Source: Planctomycetota bacterium
Lineage (GTDB): Bacteria > Planctomycetota > UBA1135 > GCA-002686595
Assembly: GCA_021413885.1 (NCBI GenBank)
Contig: JAIOPM010000012.1
Location: forward strand, 1 to 60,385
Length of the DNA: 60,385 bases
Direction of reading: 5' to 3'
Shown here: positions 17,557 through 27,600 of the stretch, piece after piece
How positions within the stretch are numbered: the first letter of the stretch is position 1
Layout: each line of letters begins with the position of its first letter
The notes under the pieces: generated by a model
What the model was told of the DNA's origin: nothing
What the model saw: only the letters and a program-made list of their open reading frames with translations
Databases searched by the model: none
Translations under genes and position numbers: made by a program

Positions 17557-19431
17557 CTAGGGCGCGGGCGCCTTGGTCGAGCCGCGAACCTTGAGGCCGT
17601 AGCGCTTCGCCAACGACTCGGCCGTCATCGCCGAGATCATGTAGCGCTGGAACGCGTCGTACTCGGCGCGCATCTTCAGTTGCTCGTACTCGCCCGGCGT
17701 GATCTTCACCGTCTCGGGGTCGCGCTTCGCGTCGAAGCGCACCAAGTAGGCGTGTTCGCCGGTCCGGTCGAGTTCGACCGCGGCGACGTCGTTCGGCTCG
17801 AGCTGGTAGAGCATGAACGCGGTCTCGAGGTACGTGTCGGCGGCGGTCTTCGGCGTCGCGGCGGCGGACTTCGGACGCGTGCGCTCGGCGAAATCGCGGC
17901 GGACGACGGTCAAGCCCGCGGCGCTCGCCGCTTGCGCGAACGCGGCCGCGTCGGCCTTCGGCATCGGCTTGCGCGGCGCAACGTTCTTGTCGGTCGGCGG
18001 TTCCGGCGGAGGGGTCGGGAAACCGGCGCGCAGCGCTTCGAGTTTCGCCTTCGCGAGCTCGCCGCGCTTCGACTTCTTCCACTCGGACGTCACGCGCTCC
18101 TTCACGTCCGCGAGCGGCGGCAGCGCACTCGGTTGGCGCACCTTCACGCGTCCGAAGCCGAAGCCGCCGGCCTCGCACTCGACCGACGCGGCGAGGTTGG
18201 TGATCGGGCTCGCGCCGGCGAGCGAGTTGGTGAGGTACGGACCGTAGAGGCCGCCGAGCGCCATCCATTCGACGTTGGTGCGCAGCGCTTCGTCGGACTG
18301 TTGGAAGAGGCCGAAGTCGATCGCCTCTTGCTTGACGTCGATCGCGGTGCCCGACTCGGCGCGCTTCGACAGGTCGAGCAGCCAATCGCGCATCGCGTTG
18401 TAGATCGGCGCCTCGCGCTTCGCGATCGCGGCGACGTCTTCGTACGGCTGGTAGAAGCGCACGGCGTCGTCGATGCCTTCGCCTTCGAGCGGGAGCTCGC
18501 GGCGGAAGCGACGCTCGCGCACGGCTTCGTAGTAGACCTTGGCTTCGGCCTCGACGTCGCGATCCGCGGCGCGCGGGAACTTCGCGAGCAGGCCGGCGGC
18601 CTGGAACTCACCGCTGATCGGATAACCGACGACCTCGGCGGAGAACTTCGCCGGCAGGACGAGGTCCGCGAACAGCATCAAGCGATTCGGCAGGCCGAGG
18701 TACCACGCGTCGAGCGCCGCGTCGTCGGGCACCAAGGCCGCCACTTCGGCGTCGACCGACGCCATCGGGACCTCGATGTACTCGAACGCGAACTCCTGGT
18801 GCTGCGTCTTCCAGGTCTTCTCGATGTCGTCGGGGCTCGCGACCGCCGCGACCGCCATCAGCATCTGGTGATAGCGCGCGATCCGCAGCATGCGCTTCAG
18901 CGTGTTCTCGAACGCCTTGGTGGTGACCCCCGCCTGTTGGCACGACGCGACGTAGATCTCCTTCGAGAAGAAGCCGCGCGGCATGACGCGCGGATCGCCT
19001 TGGAGGATCGCGTTCCTGAGCTCCTCCTCGGTCACTTCGACGCCGGAGTCCTCGGCCAAACGATCGTTGACCAACATCGACGCCGTCGCGTCGGCGTCGG
19101 CCACGCCGCGCGTGTTCATGCCCTGGACGCGGTAGAAGTCCTGGAGCGCGATCATCTCCTGCTTGAACATGAGCGCCGAAACGTGCTGCGGCCCGGTCGA
19201 CGGATCGTTCCAACTCACCGCGTCGTCGCCGCCCGAGCCGCGCTTCTCGAACGACTGCTGGAGCTCCGAACCGACGGTGAAGATCAGCAGGACGAGGATC
19301 GTCAGGCCGAGCAACACGAAGAAGCGGACCTTGCTCTGCCCCTTCGGCACGTGCACCACATCGTCGAACTCCGCGTGATGGGGTTCGGCGTGGGCGTCGG
19401 GCGATTGCGGTTCGACTTCTTTCTCTTGCAT
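17557..19431 (-). CDS. PpiD/SurA-like membrane-anchored periplasmic foldase
   Basis: 624 residues with an acidic/His-rich cytoplasmic head (1-30), one membrane helix at ~36-55 (VRFFVLLGLTILVLLIFTVG) and a long periplasmic region. This starts with a SurA-N-like helical domain (residues ~75-190, MLVNDRLAEDSGVEVTEEEL) and continues with two parvulin-like stretches of reduced similarity. The layout matches PpiD/YidC-associated chaperones that guide newly secreted proteins. It is the last gene of the long minus-strand run, 167 bp after scpB. No clear ribosome-binding site is visible before the ATG. The isomerase site is not obvious, so it may act only as a chaperone. Confidence 0.75.
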   Translation of the reverse strand: MQEKEVEPQSPDAHAEPHHAEFDDVVHVPKGQSKVRFFVLLGLTILVLLIFTVGSELQQSFEKRGSGGDDAVSWNDPSTGPQHVSALMFKQEMIALQDFYRVQGMNTRGVADADATASMLVNDRLAEDSGVEVTEEELRNAILQGDPRVMPRGFFSKEIYVASCQQAGVTTKAFENTLKRMLRIARYHQMLMAVAAVASPDDIEKTWKTQHQEFAFEYIEVPMASVDAEVAALVPDDAALDAWYLGLPNRLMLFADLVLPAKFSAEVVGYPISGEFQAAGLLAKFPRAADRDVEAEAKVYYEAVRERRFRRELPLEGEGIDDAVRFYQPYEDVAAIAKREAPIYNAMRDWLLDLSKRAESGTAIDVKQEAIDFGLFQQSDEALRTNVEWMALGGLYGPYLTNSLAGASPITNLAASVECEAGGFGFGRVKVRQPSALPPLADVKERVTSEWKKSKRGELAKAKLEALRAGFPTPPPEPPTDKNVAPRKPMPKADAAAFAQAASAAGLTVVRRDFAERTRPKSAAATPKTAADTYLETAFMLYQLEPNDVAAVELDRTGEHAYLVRFDAKRDPETVKITPGEYEQLKMRAEYDAFQRYMISAMTAESLAKRYGLKVRGSTKAPAP

Positions 19432-19598
19432 GGAGGGCTCGCGGACGAGGCCGAGGCTTCGCGGACGGTCTCCGGAAGCGCAGTTCTGCGGGAAGGGGCG
19501 GAGAGTCTAGGAGGCGGCGGAGCGCGGCCGCAAGGGCGGCGGCGAAAGGCTCGCGTCGCAGCCGTGCTCGCGCGCGCCCGAGGCACTCCGCGGGGCGC

Positions 19599-20342
19599 TC
19601 AGTCGCGCACCAATTCCGCGTCGCGCGGCAATTCGGCGAGGCCGGCGAGACCGAAGCTGTCCAGGAACTTTCTCGTCGTCCCGTAGAGCAACGGGTGGCC
19701 CGGCACTTCCGCCCGACCGGCGACGCGGACGAGGCCGCGATCGACGAGCGCGCGCAGGATCGGACCGACTTGGACGCCGCGGATCGCCTCGATCTCGGCC
19801 TTCGTCACCGGTTGGCGGTACGCGATGATCGAGAGCGTCTCGAGCGACGCAGGGCTGACCTTCTCGTCCTTGCGGACGCGCGCGAGGCGAGTGACGACCG
19901 CGTCTTGGTCGGTCGACGTGAGCAACTGCCAACCGCCCGCGATCGTGCGCAGGTCGAACGGTAGACCGGAAGCGCGCAGACGCTCGCCGCACGCGACCAA
20001 CGCGACTTCGATGCGGGTCTCGCTCGCGCCGCCGAGCAACGACGCGAGGCGCCCGGCCGACAACGGTTCGTTCGCGGCGAAGAGCAGCGCGGCGACCGCG
20101 CGCTCGAGGCCGGCGTCGTCGAGGGTTGCCGGCGCGTCGGCGGGCGAGAGTTCGACGTCGGCGAGGTTCTCGCTCGCGCCGAGTTCTTCGGCGACCGCTT
20201 CGTCGCTGACCTGGACTTCCTCGACGGATTCGCGGGGCTCGGCGGCGTGACCGTTGGTCCGCGCGGAGCTCGAACCGTCGACCGCCGATTGCGTCTTCTC
20301 GACCATGCTCGGCAGGATCGCGGAGAGCGTCCCGGTGGTCAA
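19599..20342 (-). CDS. scpB: Segregation and condensation protein ScpB
   Basis: 247 residues. A disordered acidic N-terminus (~1-75) precedes two winged-helix domains. Conserved ScpB segments are LERAVAALLFAANEPLSAGR, LRTIAGGWQLLT, SPASLETLSIIAYRQPVTKAEIEAIRGV and RAEVPGHPLLYGTTRKFLD (read in parts). ScpB binds kleisin ScpA and SMC in chromosome organisation. ATG 20342 gives the full length; the ATG at 20306 is an alternative start. No scpA is nearby, which is unusual because scpA and scpB are often adjacent. It sits between two foldase genes in the secretion run, probably a shared-operon arrangement rather than a functional link. Confidence 0.93.
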   Translation of the reverse strand: MTTGTLSAILPSMVEKTQSAVDGSSSARTNGHAAEPRESVEEVQVSDEAVAEELGASENLADVELSPADAPATLDDAGLERAVAALLFAANEPLSAGRLASLLGGASETRIEVALVACGERLRASGLPFDLRTIAGGWQLLTSTDQDAVVTRLARVRKDEKVSPASLETLSIIAYRQPVTKAEIEAIRGVQVGPILRALVDRGLVRVAGRAEVPGHPLLYGTTRKFLDSFGLAGLAELPRDAELVRD

Positions 20343-20373
20343 GCCGCGAGCGCCGAACTCACCGCTTCTTCCT

Positions 20374-21417
20374 CTAGGGCTTCTTCTCCCCCACCAACTC
20401 GAGGAACGGCGAGAGATCGACGTCGTAGACCTTGCCGACGTGGGTCTTCCACTGGGCGTATTCGAGGTCGTCGACGGGATCGGACGCGAGGGAGGCCTCG
20501 ACGACCAGGCCCAGTTCGCTCCACGGCCCGACCTTCGGCGTCAGGCGGTCCTCGACGCGCACCAACAGGAAGCGGCCGCCTTCCTCGAGCGGACCGCCGA
20601 CCTGGCCGACCGGCGTCGCGAAGACCAGGCGCGAGAGCTTCGAGTTGTCGTTCTGGAAGAGCGTCATCGTCGTGCCCGCGCTCTGCTTGATCTCGTCGGT
20701 GCCGTGCAACTTGACCAGGGCCTGGAAGTCGCCGCCGGCGGCGAGTTCGGCCTGGAACGCGTCGAGCGCCGCGCGATCGGGCAGTTCGGCGAGGCGGACC
20801 ACGGCGCGTTCGCTCGCGAGCGAGAACGTGCGCACCGCGCGTTCGGCGAGGAGTTGGATCAGGGCGTCGCGCTCGAGCTCGGCCTTGTAGAGGTCGAAGT
20901 CGAGGCCGAGGTTCTGGCGCACGTGCTCTTCGACGGAGAGCGCCGAGCCCTTGTCGCTCAGGCGCCGCTCGAGAGCGTCGAGCGAACGCTTCAGGCTCGC
21001 GTCGACGCGTTCGGGCGCGACCTTGATCCCGAGGCGATCGGCTTCGCGCACCGCGAGCTCGGCGACGACGAGTTGGTCGAGCAGCTCCCGCGCGAACGTC
21101 GAATCGCGCAGCCAAACACGGGCGAGGAAACGACGCACGTCGATCGGCCGGCCTTCGACGAACGCGACCGGGACTTCACCGGAGGTCGAGGGCTTCGCGG
21201 CGTCGTTCTTCGCCGCAGCGCTCATCTGGGCGTCCGGCTTCGGCGCGGCGGCGTCGCTAGGCGCAGCCGCCGGAGCGGGAGCCGGAGCGGGAGCCGCGGA
21301 CTTCGGCGCGGCGATTTTCGTCGCGGGCGTGAGCACCGAACGATCGGGATTCGTCGCGGGCCCCGAGCACGCCGCCGCGAACACGAACAGGAACGAGAGG
21401 CGCGCGACGTGCTTCAT
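20374..21417 (-). CDS. Lipoprotein with parvulin-type PPIase domain, PrsA-like
   Basis: 347 residues. A short signal peptide ends in the lipobox AAAC (C17), then a low-complexity Ala/Pro/Lys linker (~33-75), a SurA-N-like helical region (FLARVWLRDSTFARELLDQL) and a parvulin-like PPIase domain (~200-320, with GPLEEGGRFLLVRVEDR). It probably folds secreted proteins at the periplasmic face of a membrane. It lies 31 bp upstream of scpB, in the same transcription direction as the pseudopilin genes. Lipidation is a firm inference; catalytic activity is less certain. Confidence 0.85.
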   Translation of the reverse strand: MKHVARLSFLFVFAAACSGPATNPDRSVLTPATKIAAPKSAAPAPAPAPAAAPSDAAAPKPDAQMSAAAKNDAAKPSTSGEVPVAFVEGRPIDVRRFLARVWLRDSTFARELLDQLVVAELAVREADRLGIKVAPERVDASLKRSLDALERRLSDKGSALSVEEHVRQNLGLDFDLYKAELERDALIQLLAERAVRTFSLASERAVVRLAELPDRAALDAFQAELAAGGDFQALVKLHGTDEIKQSAGTTMTLFQNDNSKLSRLVFATPVGQVGGPLEEGGRFLLVRVEDRLTPKVGPWSELGLVVEASLASDPVDDLEYAQWKTHVGKVYDVDLSPFLELVGEKKP

Positions 21418-21476
21418 GCGGCGCCACTATGCACGGCCTCGACGCGGGGCTGCAAGCGCTCGGCCGTCGCTCGACG

Positions 21477-23021
21477 TCAGCGGTAGGAAACGCGCCGACG
21501 AATGCCGACGTGGTGGCACGTCGGGCAATCGATCAGCGAGAGGCCGGCGCTGTTCGGGCCGCCGCCGTTGCCCTGGCGACCGCCGCCCTGCGCCGACGGA
21601 TTGGTGCGCGCGCTGCCGGCGTTCAGGATCTCGCGCACGCCTTGGCCGCCGCAGTCGGGGCAGTTCGAGAACAGCACCTTGTTCACCTGGAAGACCTTGG
21701 TGCGCTCGACGAAGAACGCCATCAACCACTGCTTCTTGCCGGCGACGTTCCACGTCGTCCAGAACTTCGCGGGCTCGCCTTCCTTGTCGGCGTCGAGCTT
21801 CGACTTCTTCACCATCGCCTGGTTCGCGAGGTAGCGCTTGATCTTGTCCTCGAGCTTCGCGCGCTCGACGTCCTTCTCGGACTGCGCCGCCTTCGGCGCG
21901 TCTTCCGCCAGCCCCTTGCGCGCTTCGTCGTCGCCGAGCAACCACGTGCCGATCCCGTACGTCGCCTTCTGCGCCGGCGCGCTCTTGCGTTCCGCCCAGA
22001 GCTTGCGCACTTCCTCGATCGAGACCGACTTGGTGACCTGCCGTTGCAGGTCGGCGAGCACCGCGTTCTCGAGGTCGGTCGCCAACTTGTCGGTCGCGTA
22101 CTCGAGCGCGGCGTCGAGGCCGAACTCGGGGTTGCGCACCTTGCCCTCGACGACGCGGCCGAGGTGGAAGTGATAGAGCGACACGACCTCTTCGCGCAGC
22201 GCCTGGTCGCGCGACTTCGCGATCTGCTTCTTCTTCTTCTCGACGTCGGGTTGCAGCGAGCTCGACGGGTAGAGCTCGGCGAACGCGTCGACCAACTTCT
22301 GCGCTTCGTCGAAACGCCGGCGCGCGCGCAGGAGATCCACCTTGTAGAGGTAGTCGAGCTGCGCTTGGTTCTCGGCGCGCGTCTTGGCGCGCGAGATCAA
22401 GCCGGGCATTTCGTCGGGCTTGAAGTTCTTGTCGAGCGCTTGGGCCTCGGCGTAGTGGTCGCGGGCGCGCGCGAAGTCGAGGATGCGTTCGCAGAAACGC
22501 GCGAGGTCGTAGTGGGAACTCGCGCTGTCGAGCACCAGGTTCGCGCGTTCGGACTGATAGAGCTCCTCGCGCGTGTACACCTCGAGCGCCGGCACCTGCA
22601 GCGTTCCGGCCGAACCGCGCAAGCGCACTTTGGGCACCGGCACGATGGCCGTCGCCGTCTTGACGAGGAGCGCGTTGTCGGTGCGCGTCACGATCTTGCC
22701 GATCACTTCGCTGCCGTCGTCGAGCACCAGCCGATCGGCTTCGATCATCAGCTCGTCCTCGGTGTGATCGACGTAGCCGTACGTCTCGCGCAACGTCTCG
22801 GACTGCGCGACGTCGAGCGAGCTCCACGGCAACTTGACGAGCCCGCCGTTGTCGAGGCGCCGGAACGCGAGCGCGCCGGGATCGTGCGACACGATCTCGC
22901 CCCACAACGTCGCGCCGTCGGCGAGGTGCAGCATCGTCATCCCGGCGGGCGCGGCGGAGTCTTGCGCGAACGCGGGCACGGCGAGGAGCAGGAGAACGAT
23001 CGATGTGAGGATTCTCTTCAT
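21477..23021 (-). CDS. Secreted protein with C-terminal CxxCxG zinc-ribbon pair
   Basis: 514 residues. Signal peptide MKRILTSIVLLLLAVPAFAQ. A beta-rich N-terminal part (~25-150) has repeats of the type LADGATLWGEIVSHDP and LDDGSEVIGKIVTRTD, which resemble Sm-like/SHD1-type strands. A long charged helical region (~180-430) with coiled-coil character follows, then a C-terminal pair CPDCGGQGVREI and CPTCHHVG like half of a DnaJ zinc finger. ATG at 23021 overlaps the gspI stop by 4 bases, so it is translated with the pseudopilins. I do not recognise a family. Context suggests a periplasmic accessory of the secretion apparatus. Confidence 0.78.
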   Translation of the reverse strand: MKRILTSIVLLLLAVPAFAQDSAAPAGMTMLHLADGATLWGEIVSHDPGALAFRRLDNGGLVKLPWSSLDVAQSETLRETYGYVDHTEDELMIEADRLVLDDGSEVIGKIVTRTDNALLVKTATAIVPVPKVRLRGSAGTLQVPALEVYTREELYQSERANLVLDSASSHYDLARFCERILDFARARDHYAEAQALDKNFKPDEMPGLISRAKTRAENQAQLDYLYKVDLLRARRRFDEAQKLVDAFAELYPSSSLQPDVEKKKKQIAKSRDQALREEVVSLYHFHLGRVVEGKVRNPEFGLDAALEYATDKLATDLENAVLADLQRQVTKSVSIEEVRKLWAERKSAPAQKATYGIGTWLLGDDEARKGLAEDAPKAAQSEKDVERAKLEDKIKRYLANQAMVKKSKLDADKEGEPAKFWTTWNVAGKKQWLMAFFVERTKVFQVNKVLFSNCPDCGGQGVREILNAGSARTNPSAQGGGRQGNGGGPNSAGLSLIDCPTCHHVGIRRRVSYR

Positions 23022-23551
23022 GGTTGCTTCTCGGGCCGAGGCGCGGCCGGCTTGGCTTCGGCCTGAGGTTGGCCGCGCTCGATGAACTCGCGGCGCAGAC
23101 GCTCGCCGAAAGGCACTTCGCGGATCATCAGGGTCGTGAACGTGCGCGCGCGGCGGCGACCGCCCGTCGTCCACGCGATCTCGACTTCGACTTTGTACTC
23201 GAGCGGATGACCGCCGTCGGTCGCGAGCGCCGTGTTCGGCGTCGCGTGCGCGGAGTAGGTCAGGCCTTCGAAGCCCGCGACCGGACGCGCTTCGATCTCG
23301 ATCGGCTCGCCGACTTGCTCGAGGCCGTCCTCGACGACCAACGGGAACATGCGCTCCTCGAGATCGGCGGTGACCGCCTCGACCGCGGCCGCGGAGAGCC
23401 CGCGCAACGACGCCGCCTTCGTCATCGTCGCGCCGAAGGTCAAGAGTCCGAGCACGCCGGTCATCCCGATCAGCAGGATCGCGAGCGCGAGCAGGATCTC
23501 GATCAACGTGAAGCCGCCGCGGCGGCCGGAGATTCGGCGCGCGAGCTTCAC
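23018..23551 (-). CDS. gspI: Type II secretion minor pseudopilin GspI-like
   Basis: 177 residues. Prepilin leader VKLARRISGRRGG with cleavage before FTLIEILLALAILLIGMTGV and Glu at +5. After the hydrophobic helix comes a beta region of about 110 residues (YKVEVEIAWTTGGRRRARTF), the expected GspI layout with a Pro/Lys-rich tail. GTG start at 23551, supported by AGGAGG 10 bases upstream and by GTGA overlap with gspJ. The minor pseudopilins I, J and K form the tip complex of the T2SS pseudopilus. Confidence 0.88.
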   Translation of the reverse strand: MKLARRISGRRGGFTLIEILLALAILLIGMTGVLGLLTFGATMTKAASLRGLSAAAVEAVTADLEERMFPLVVEDGLEQVGEPIEIEARPVAGFEGLTYSAHATPNTALATDGGHPLEYKVEVEIAWTTGGRRRARTFTTLMIREVPFGERLRREFIERGQPQAEAKPAAPRPEKQP

Positions 23552-24612
23552 AGGTTCCAATCCTCCTGATGCGTGCGCACCGGGATCTCGCGCGTCAACG
23601 CGCGCCCGAAGTGCACCATCGCACCGACTTCGTGGCCGACCGGATTCGAACCGCGCGAGCCGCGGCGCACGTTGACCGATCTGCCGTCGACCGACGACAC
23701 CTCCATCCATTCGGCGTCGATGCGCACGAACGAGCCGCGGAGCTCGGGCACACGCGAGCCGTCCTCGACCTCGATCACCGCGTCGGCGGCGGCCATCGGA
23801 CTCGAGAGACGCGTGCGCCGTTTGCGATCCTCGGCGCGCTCGATCTCGAGCGACAGACGCACGCGGCGCGGGAGCAGCGCACGCTCGCCCGTCTTCGGCA
23901 TGCCCTTACCCGGTTCGTTCCAGAAGTGGCGATCGGCGTTCGGACGTCCGCGATTCCACGCGTCCCACGACGTCGCCGCGTCCGCGAGCTCGTCGCCGAG
24001 CTTCCAACCGTCGAACACGAGCGACGTCTGCGTCGCGAACTCGAGGCCGAACCACAGCACGCCGCCGCTGACTTCGTTCGGCGTCTGGCGCGGCTTGTTG
24101 GACGAATCGAAGAAGCCCGGCTCGAAGAACGAGAGCGATTCGTCGACTTGCAGTCGCTCCCCGCGCATCACGATGCCCTCGGCGCGGCGGTCGGGCTCGG
24201 CCTTGCCGGCGTACGCGGGTGCGACGAGCCAGCAGACTTCGAGCACGCCTTCGCCGGTGTGCTTCTTCGCGTCGGGAGTGCGCGCTTCGCGGCGCACGAG
24301 TTCCGCCTCGGTCGCGAAACGCAGGAAGCGCACGCGCGGCCACATCGTCTCGGGCTGATCGTCGCCGTCGGTGTCGAAGAACACCCACTCGGCGACCAGA
24401 TCGCCGCGCGGGCCGTTGACCAACGCGCCGATGTCTTCCGCGAAGAGTTCGGTGATGCCGCTCGCTTCTTCGACGAGCTCGCGACGCTCCTCGCTCTTCT
24501 GCCACAGCGACGTGAAGCGCCGCAGGAAGCCGAACACGAGCAACGAGACGACCACCAACAACCCGGCGGCGACCAGGAGCTCGACCAACGTGAATCCGCC
24601 GCGGCGCTTCAT
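23548..24612 (-). CDS. gspJ: Type II secretion minor pseudopilin GspJ-like
   Basis: 354 residues. Class III leader MKRRGG, then FTLVELLVAAGLLVVVSLLV with Glu at +5. It is longer than usual GspJ (~200 residues). The extra length includes a C-terminal module at ~265-345 (SSPMAAADAVIEVEDGSRVP, FVRIDAEWMEV, RRGSRGSNPVGHEVGAMV) that recurs in the adjacent giant GspK. ATG 24612 overlaps the gspK stop (ATGA) and the stop overlaps the gspI start (GTGA), so J is translationally linked on both sides. Confidence 0.87.
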   Translation of the reverse strand: MKRRGGFTLVELLVAAGLLVVVSLLVFGFLRRFTSLWQKSEERRELVEEASGITELFAEDIGALVNGPRGDLVAEWVFFDTDGDDQPETMWPRVRFLRFATEAELVRREARTPDAKKHTGEGVLEVCWLVAPAYAGKAEPDRRAEGIVMRGERLQVDESLSFFEPGFFDSSNKPRQTPNEVSGGVLWFGLEFATQTSLVFDGWKLGDELADAATSWDAWNRGRPNADRHFWNEPGKGMPKTGERALLPRRVRLSLEIERAEDRKRRTRLSSPMAAADAVIEVEDGSRVPELRGSFVRIDAEWMEVSSVDGRSVNVRRGSRGSNPVGHEVGAMVHFGRALTREIPVRTHQEDWNL

Positions 24613-27600
24613 CGATCGACCTTCCGCAGGACCATGTTCGGAGCGAGGTAGTTCGCGCCGAAGACGCGCAAGCGCGGCGTCTGCTTCCAGCCGTGCGCGA
24701 GGCCGGCGATCGGATCGTACGCGCCTCCTGAGTACTTCACGAAGACGCGCCACTCCGCGCGATCGGACTGCGCGCCGACCGCGATCGGCTTGTCCTCCTT
24801 CGTGCCCTTCCACAGCACGGTGACGCCGGGCGTGCTCTCGGGATCGGAGTCCCACGGCAACGCCGGCGACGTGCGCTGCAACACGCCGAGCTCGACCGAC
24901 GCGGACGCCGGGCTCTCGGCCTTCCAGAACACGTTGCGCCAGAACGCGGCCGGCTGATCGACCGCGAAGCCGAAGTACGAGAGCTCGGGCGCGTCCGCGC
25001 GCTCGGTCCAACGATCCCAGTAGCGGAAGGGGTAGACGATCACCGGCTCGCCGTACGCGTGGCCGGTCGCGACCGTGCCGTAGCGCGCGCGGAAGAGCGG
25101 CCCGCCCTTCTGATCCTGCTTGCCCGGTTCGCGCGACGCGCGCGGCATGCCGACGCCCTTGCCCTCGAAGCGCGTGTAGTGCATCAGCTCGTCGCCGACC
25201 ATCACCGTGCCTTCGGGTTGGAAGTCGGCGACGTCCTCGAGCGGCAACACCGCGTCCCCCGCGCCGATCTGTCCCGCGAGCTGGGACACGAACCACGCGT
25301 CGAGGAAGGTCGCCGTCTCGCCGAGCTCGTGCGCCTGCGGCCGCGTGCCGCAGAGCCCGCGACCGTTCGGCGCGAACTGTCCGCCGCCGGTGATCGTGTC
25401 GTAGCTGTCGTACGCGACGATCTCGGTGCCGATCTTGAGCAGCCCGCAATCCTTCGGCAATTGATCGAGGAAGTACGCCGACGGATCGCTCCACACGCCG
25501 CGCGCGCTGCGCACCGAACGCGGCACGAATTGGAAGTCCATCTGCGACTCGGAGAGCGCGCGCTCGAGCACCAAGTTCGCACCGAAGAGCGCGTTGCCCT
25601 GCGTAGTTCCCTGTCCGACCTTCGTCGTGCCGAACACGATCTCGTCGACGGTCGCCGACGGCACGAGCCCGCCGCGGATCGAACCGCCGACGATCGCTCG
25701 ATCGATCTCGCGCGGCCGCTCGCCGCTCGGGTGCATCGTCAAGCGCGACCACAGACGCGTCTCGAAGCCCGGCGTGTTCGCGGCGGTCGTGCCCGACGCG
25801 ATCGGAACTTGCGCGGCGCGCTGCAACGCGACGTAGATCGCTTGGAGGTTGAAGCCGTTCTCCTGGATCGCGACCGCGCCTTGGCCCGCGACCGGAACCA
25901 GCGGATCGCCGGCGGTGGTCCAAGGGTGAACGGTGTGGTCCTCCGGCAGCGCCGCGTGTTGGATCCGCACCGGCCAACCCGGATCGGTCGGATCGGCGTC
26001 CATCAGGAACGCGGTGTCGAGGCGTCCGGGACGACCGCCGTGGACGTCGGTGCGCTGCACCTTGAACACCGGCAACACGTTCGTGCCGCCCGCGTGCTTG
26101 TGCGAGTACGTGCCGAGCACGCCGCGGAACTGGAAGGCTTCGCGCGCCGCGCGCGTCACCGGATACTTCAGGTCCTCGGCGACACCGAGGTACGGCAGCC
26201 AATCGGAACCGCCGTAGCCTTGCGTCGTCGAGCTCGGCGCGATCACCGTCGACTTCGGCGACGGCTGGTAGAGCGCGTCGAACGTCGCGTCGGGATCGAG
26301 GCTCGGTCCGCCGGGAGGCGGCTTCTTGCCGGGCCCGGTTCCGCCGCCGCCGGTCGGATTCGCGGGCGTGTTGCCGCCGCCGGTGAGGTCGTGGATCAGC
26401 GCGATCGAGAGCTCGTTGATCGCGACCGGATCGTTGCGCACGAGATCGCCGTACTTGGAGATCGTGTCGTAGCGCACCCACTCGGTGAGCTCGGCCTGAT
26501 CGACGTGCGTGATCTGCGCGAACTCCGACCCGCCGTTCGGCACGAGGAAGCCCGCGGCGCCGGTCGCGCCGGGCACCGCGATCGAGATCGGCACGACGAA
26601 CGCGTGCCACTCGAGGTACGTCTGCGCGGAGTTGCTGCCGATGAAGAGCCCGGTCCAGTCGGTGACGAACGCGCGCGCCTGCCCCAGCGTCGACGTGCCG
26701 GTCGGCAATGCGTTGCGCTGTTGGATGAAGAGCGTGCGCGACGCGAGGTCGTAGCCCGAGTAGCGGATGATCTCGGCGCCGCCCATCTGCGAGCCGGTCG
26801 CGGTCGTCGGCTTCGGCAACGAACCTTCCTGGCTGGCGTTGAGGAAGTCGACGTGACGCTGCAGCAACAGCGCATAGCCGCCGTTCGGCGAGAACGCCTC
26901 CATCACCTGATTCGGCGTCAGCAGCGGATCCGCGTTCTTCAGGACGAGCCCGGTGACCTGGCTCTTCACGCCGTCGATGCCGTTGCCGAGGTTGTGCGTG
27001 TGATCGAGGTGCGGGACCACGATCGAATCGCCCTTGGAGGTCTGACCGCCGACGACGCTCTCGATCGTGGCGACGGCGAAGAGCCCGAGCGGAGCGGTCA
27101 ACTGCGACGACGCCGCGGGCACGTTCGACGCGAGCGGGATCGAGTAGCCGTACAGCATCACGCTGGTGCCCGGCGCGTGCGTCGTGTTCTTGCCGAGCGC
27201 GAGGTTGACGCCCGGCTCGACGCCCGACGTCTGCTCGAGATCGAACGGCTCGCGCGCGATCCGTCCGCCGAAGCCCGCCATCGCACCGGTGTCGATGCGC
27301 GACACGCGGAACATGTTCTTGCCGCCCTTGACGCACTCGAGCAACTCGTCGCCTATGCGCACGACGCACGGATCGGGGAAGCCTTCGTCGCTCTCGACCG
27401 TGAACGTCGACGAACTCTGGCCGAGCGCACTGGTCAAACGCGTCAGCCCCGGTTGACGCACGCCGAAGTCGCGCCCGTCGACCAACATCGAGATCTGATC
27501 GGGCCGCGTGCCGCGCACGTCGATCGAGACGTGCGACCACGTGTCGCCTTGCAGACCGGGATCGGTACCCGGCGCGACCGCGAAGCGTGCTTCGCCGACG

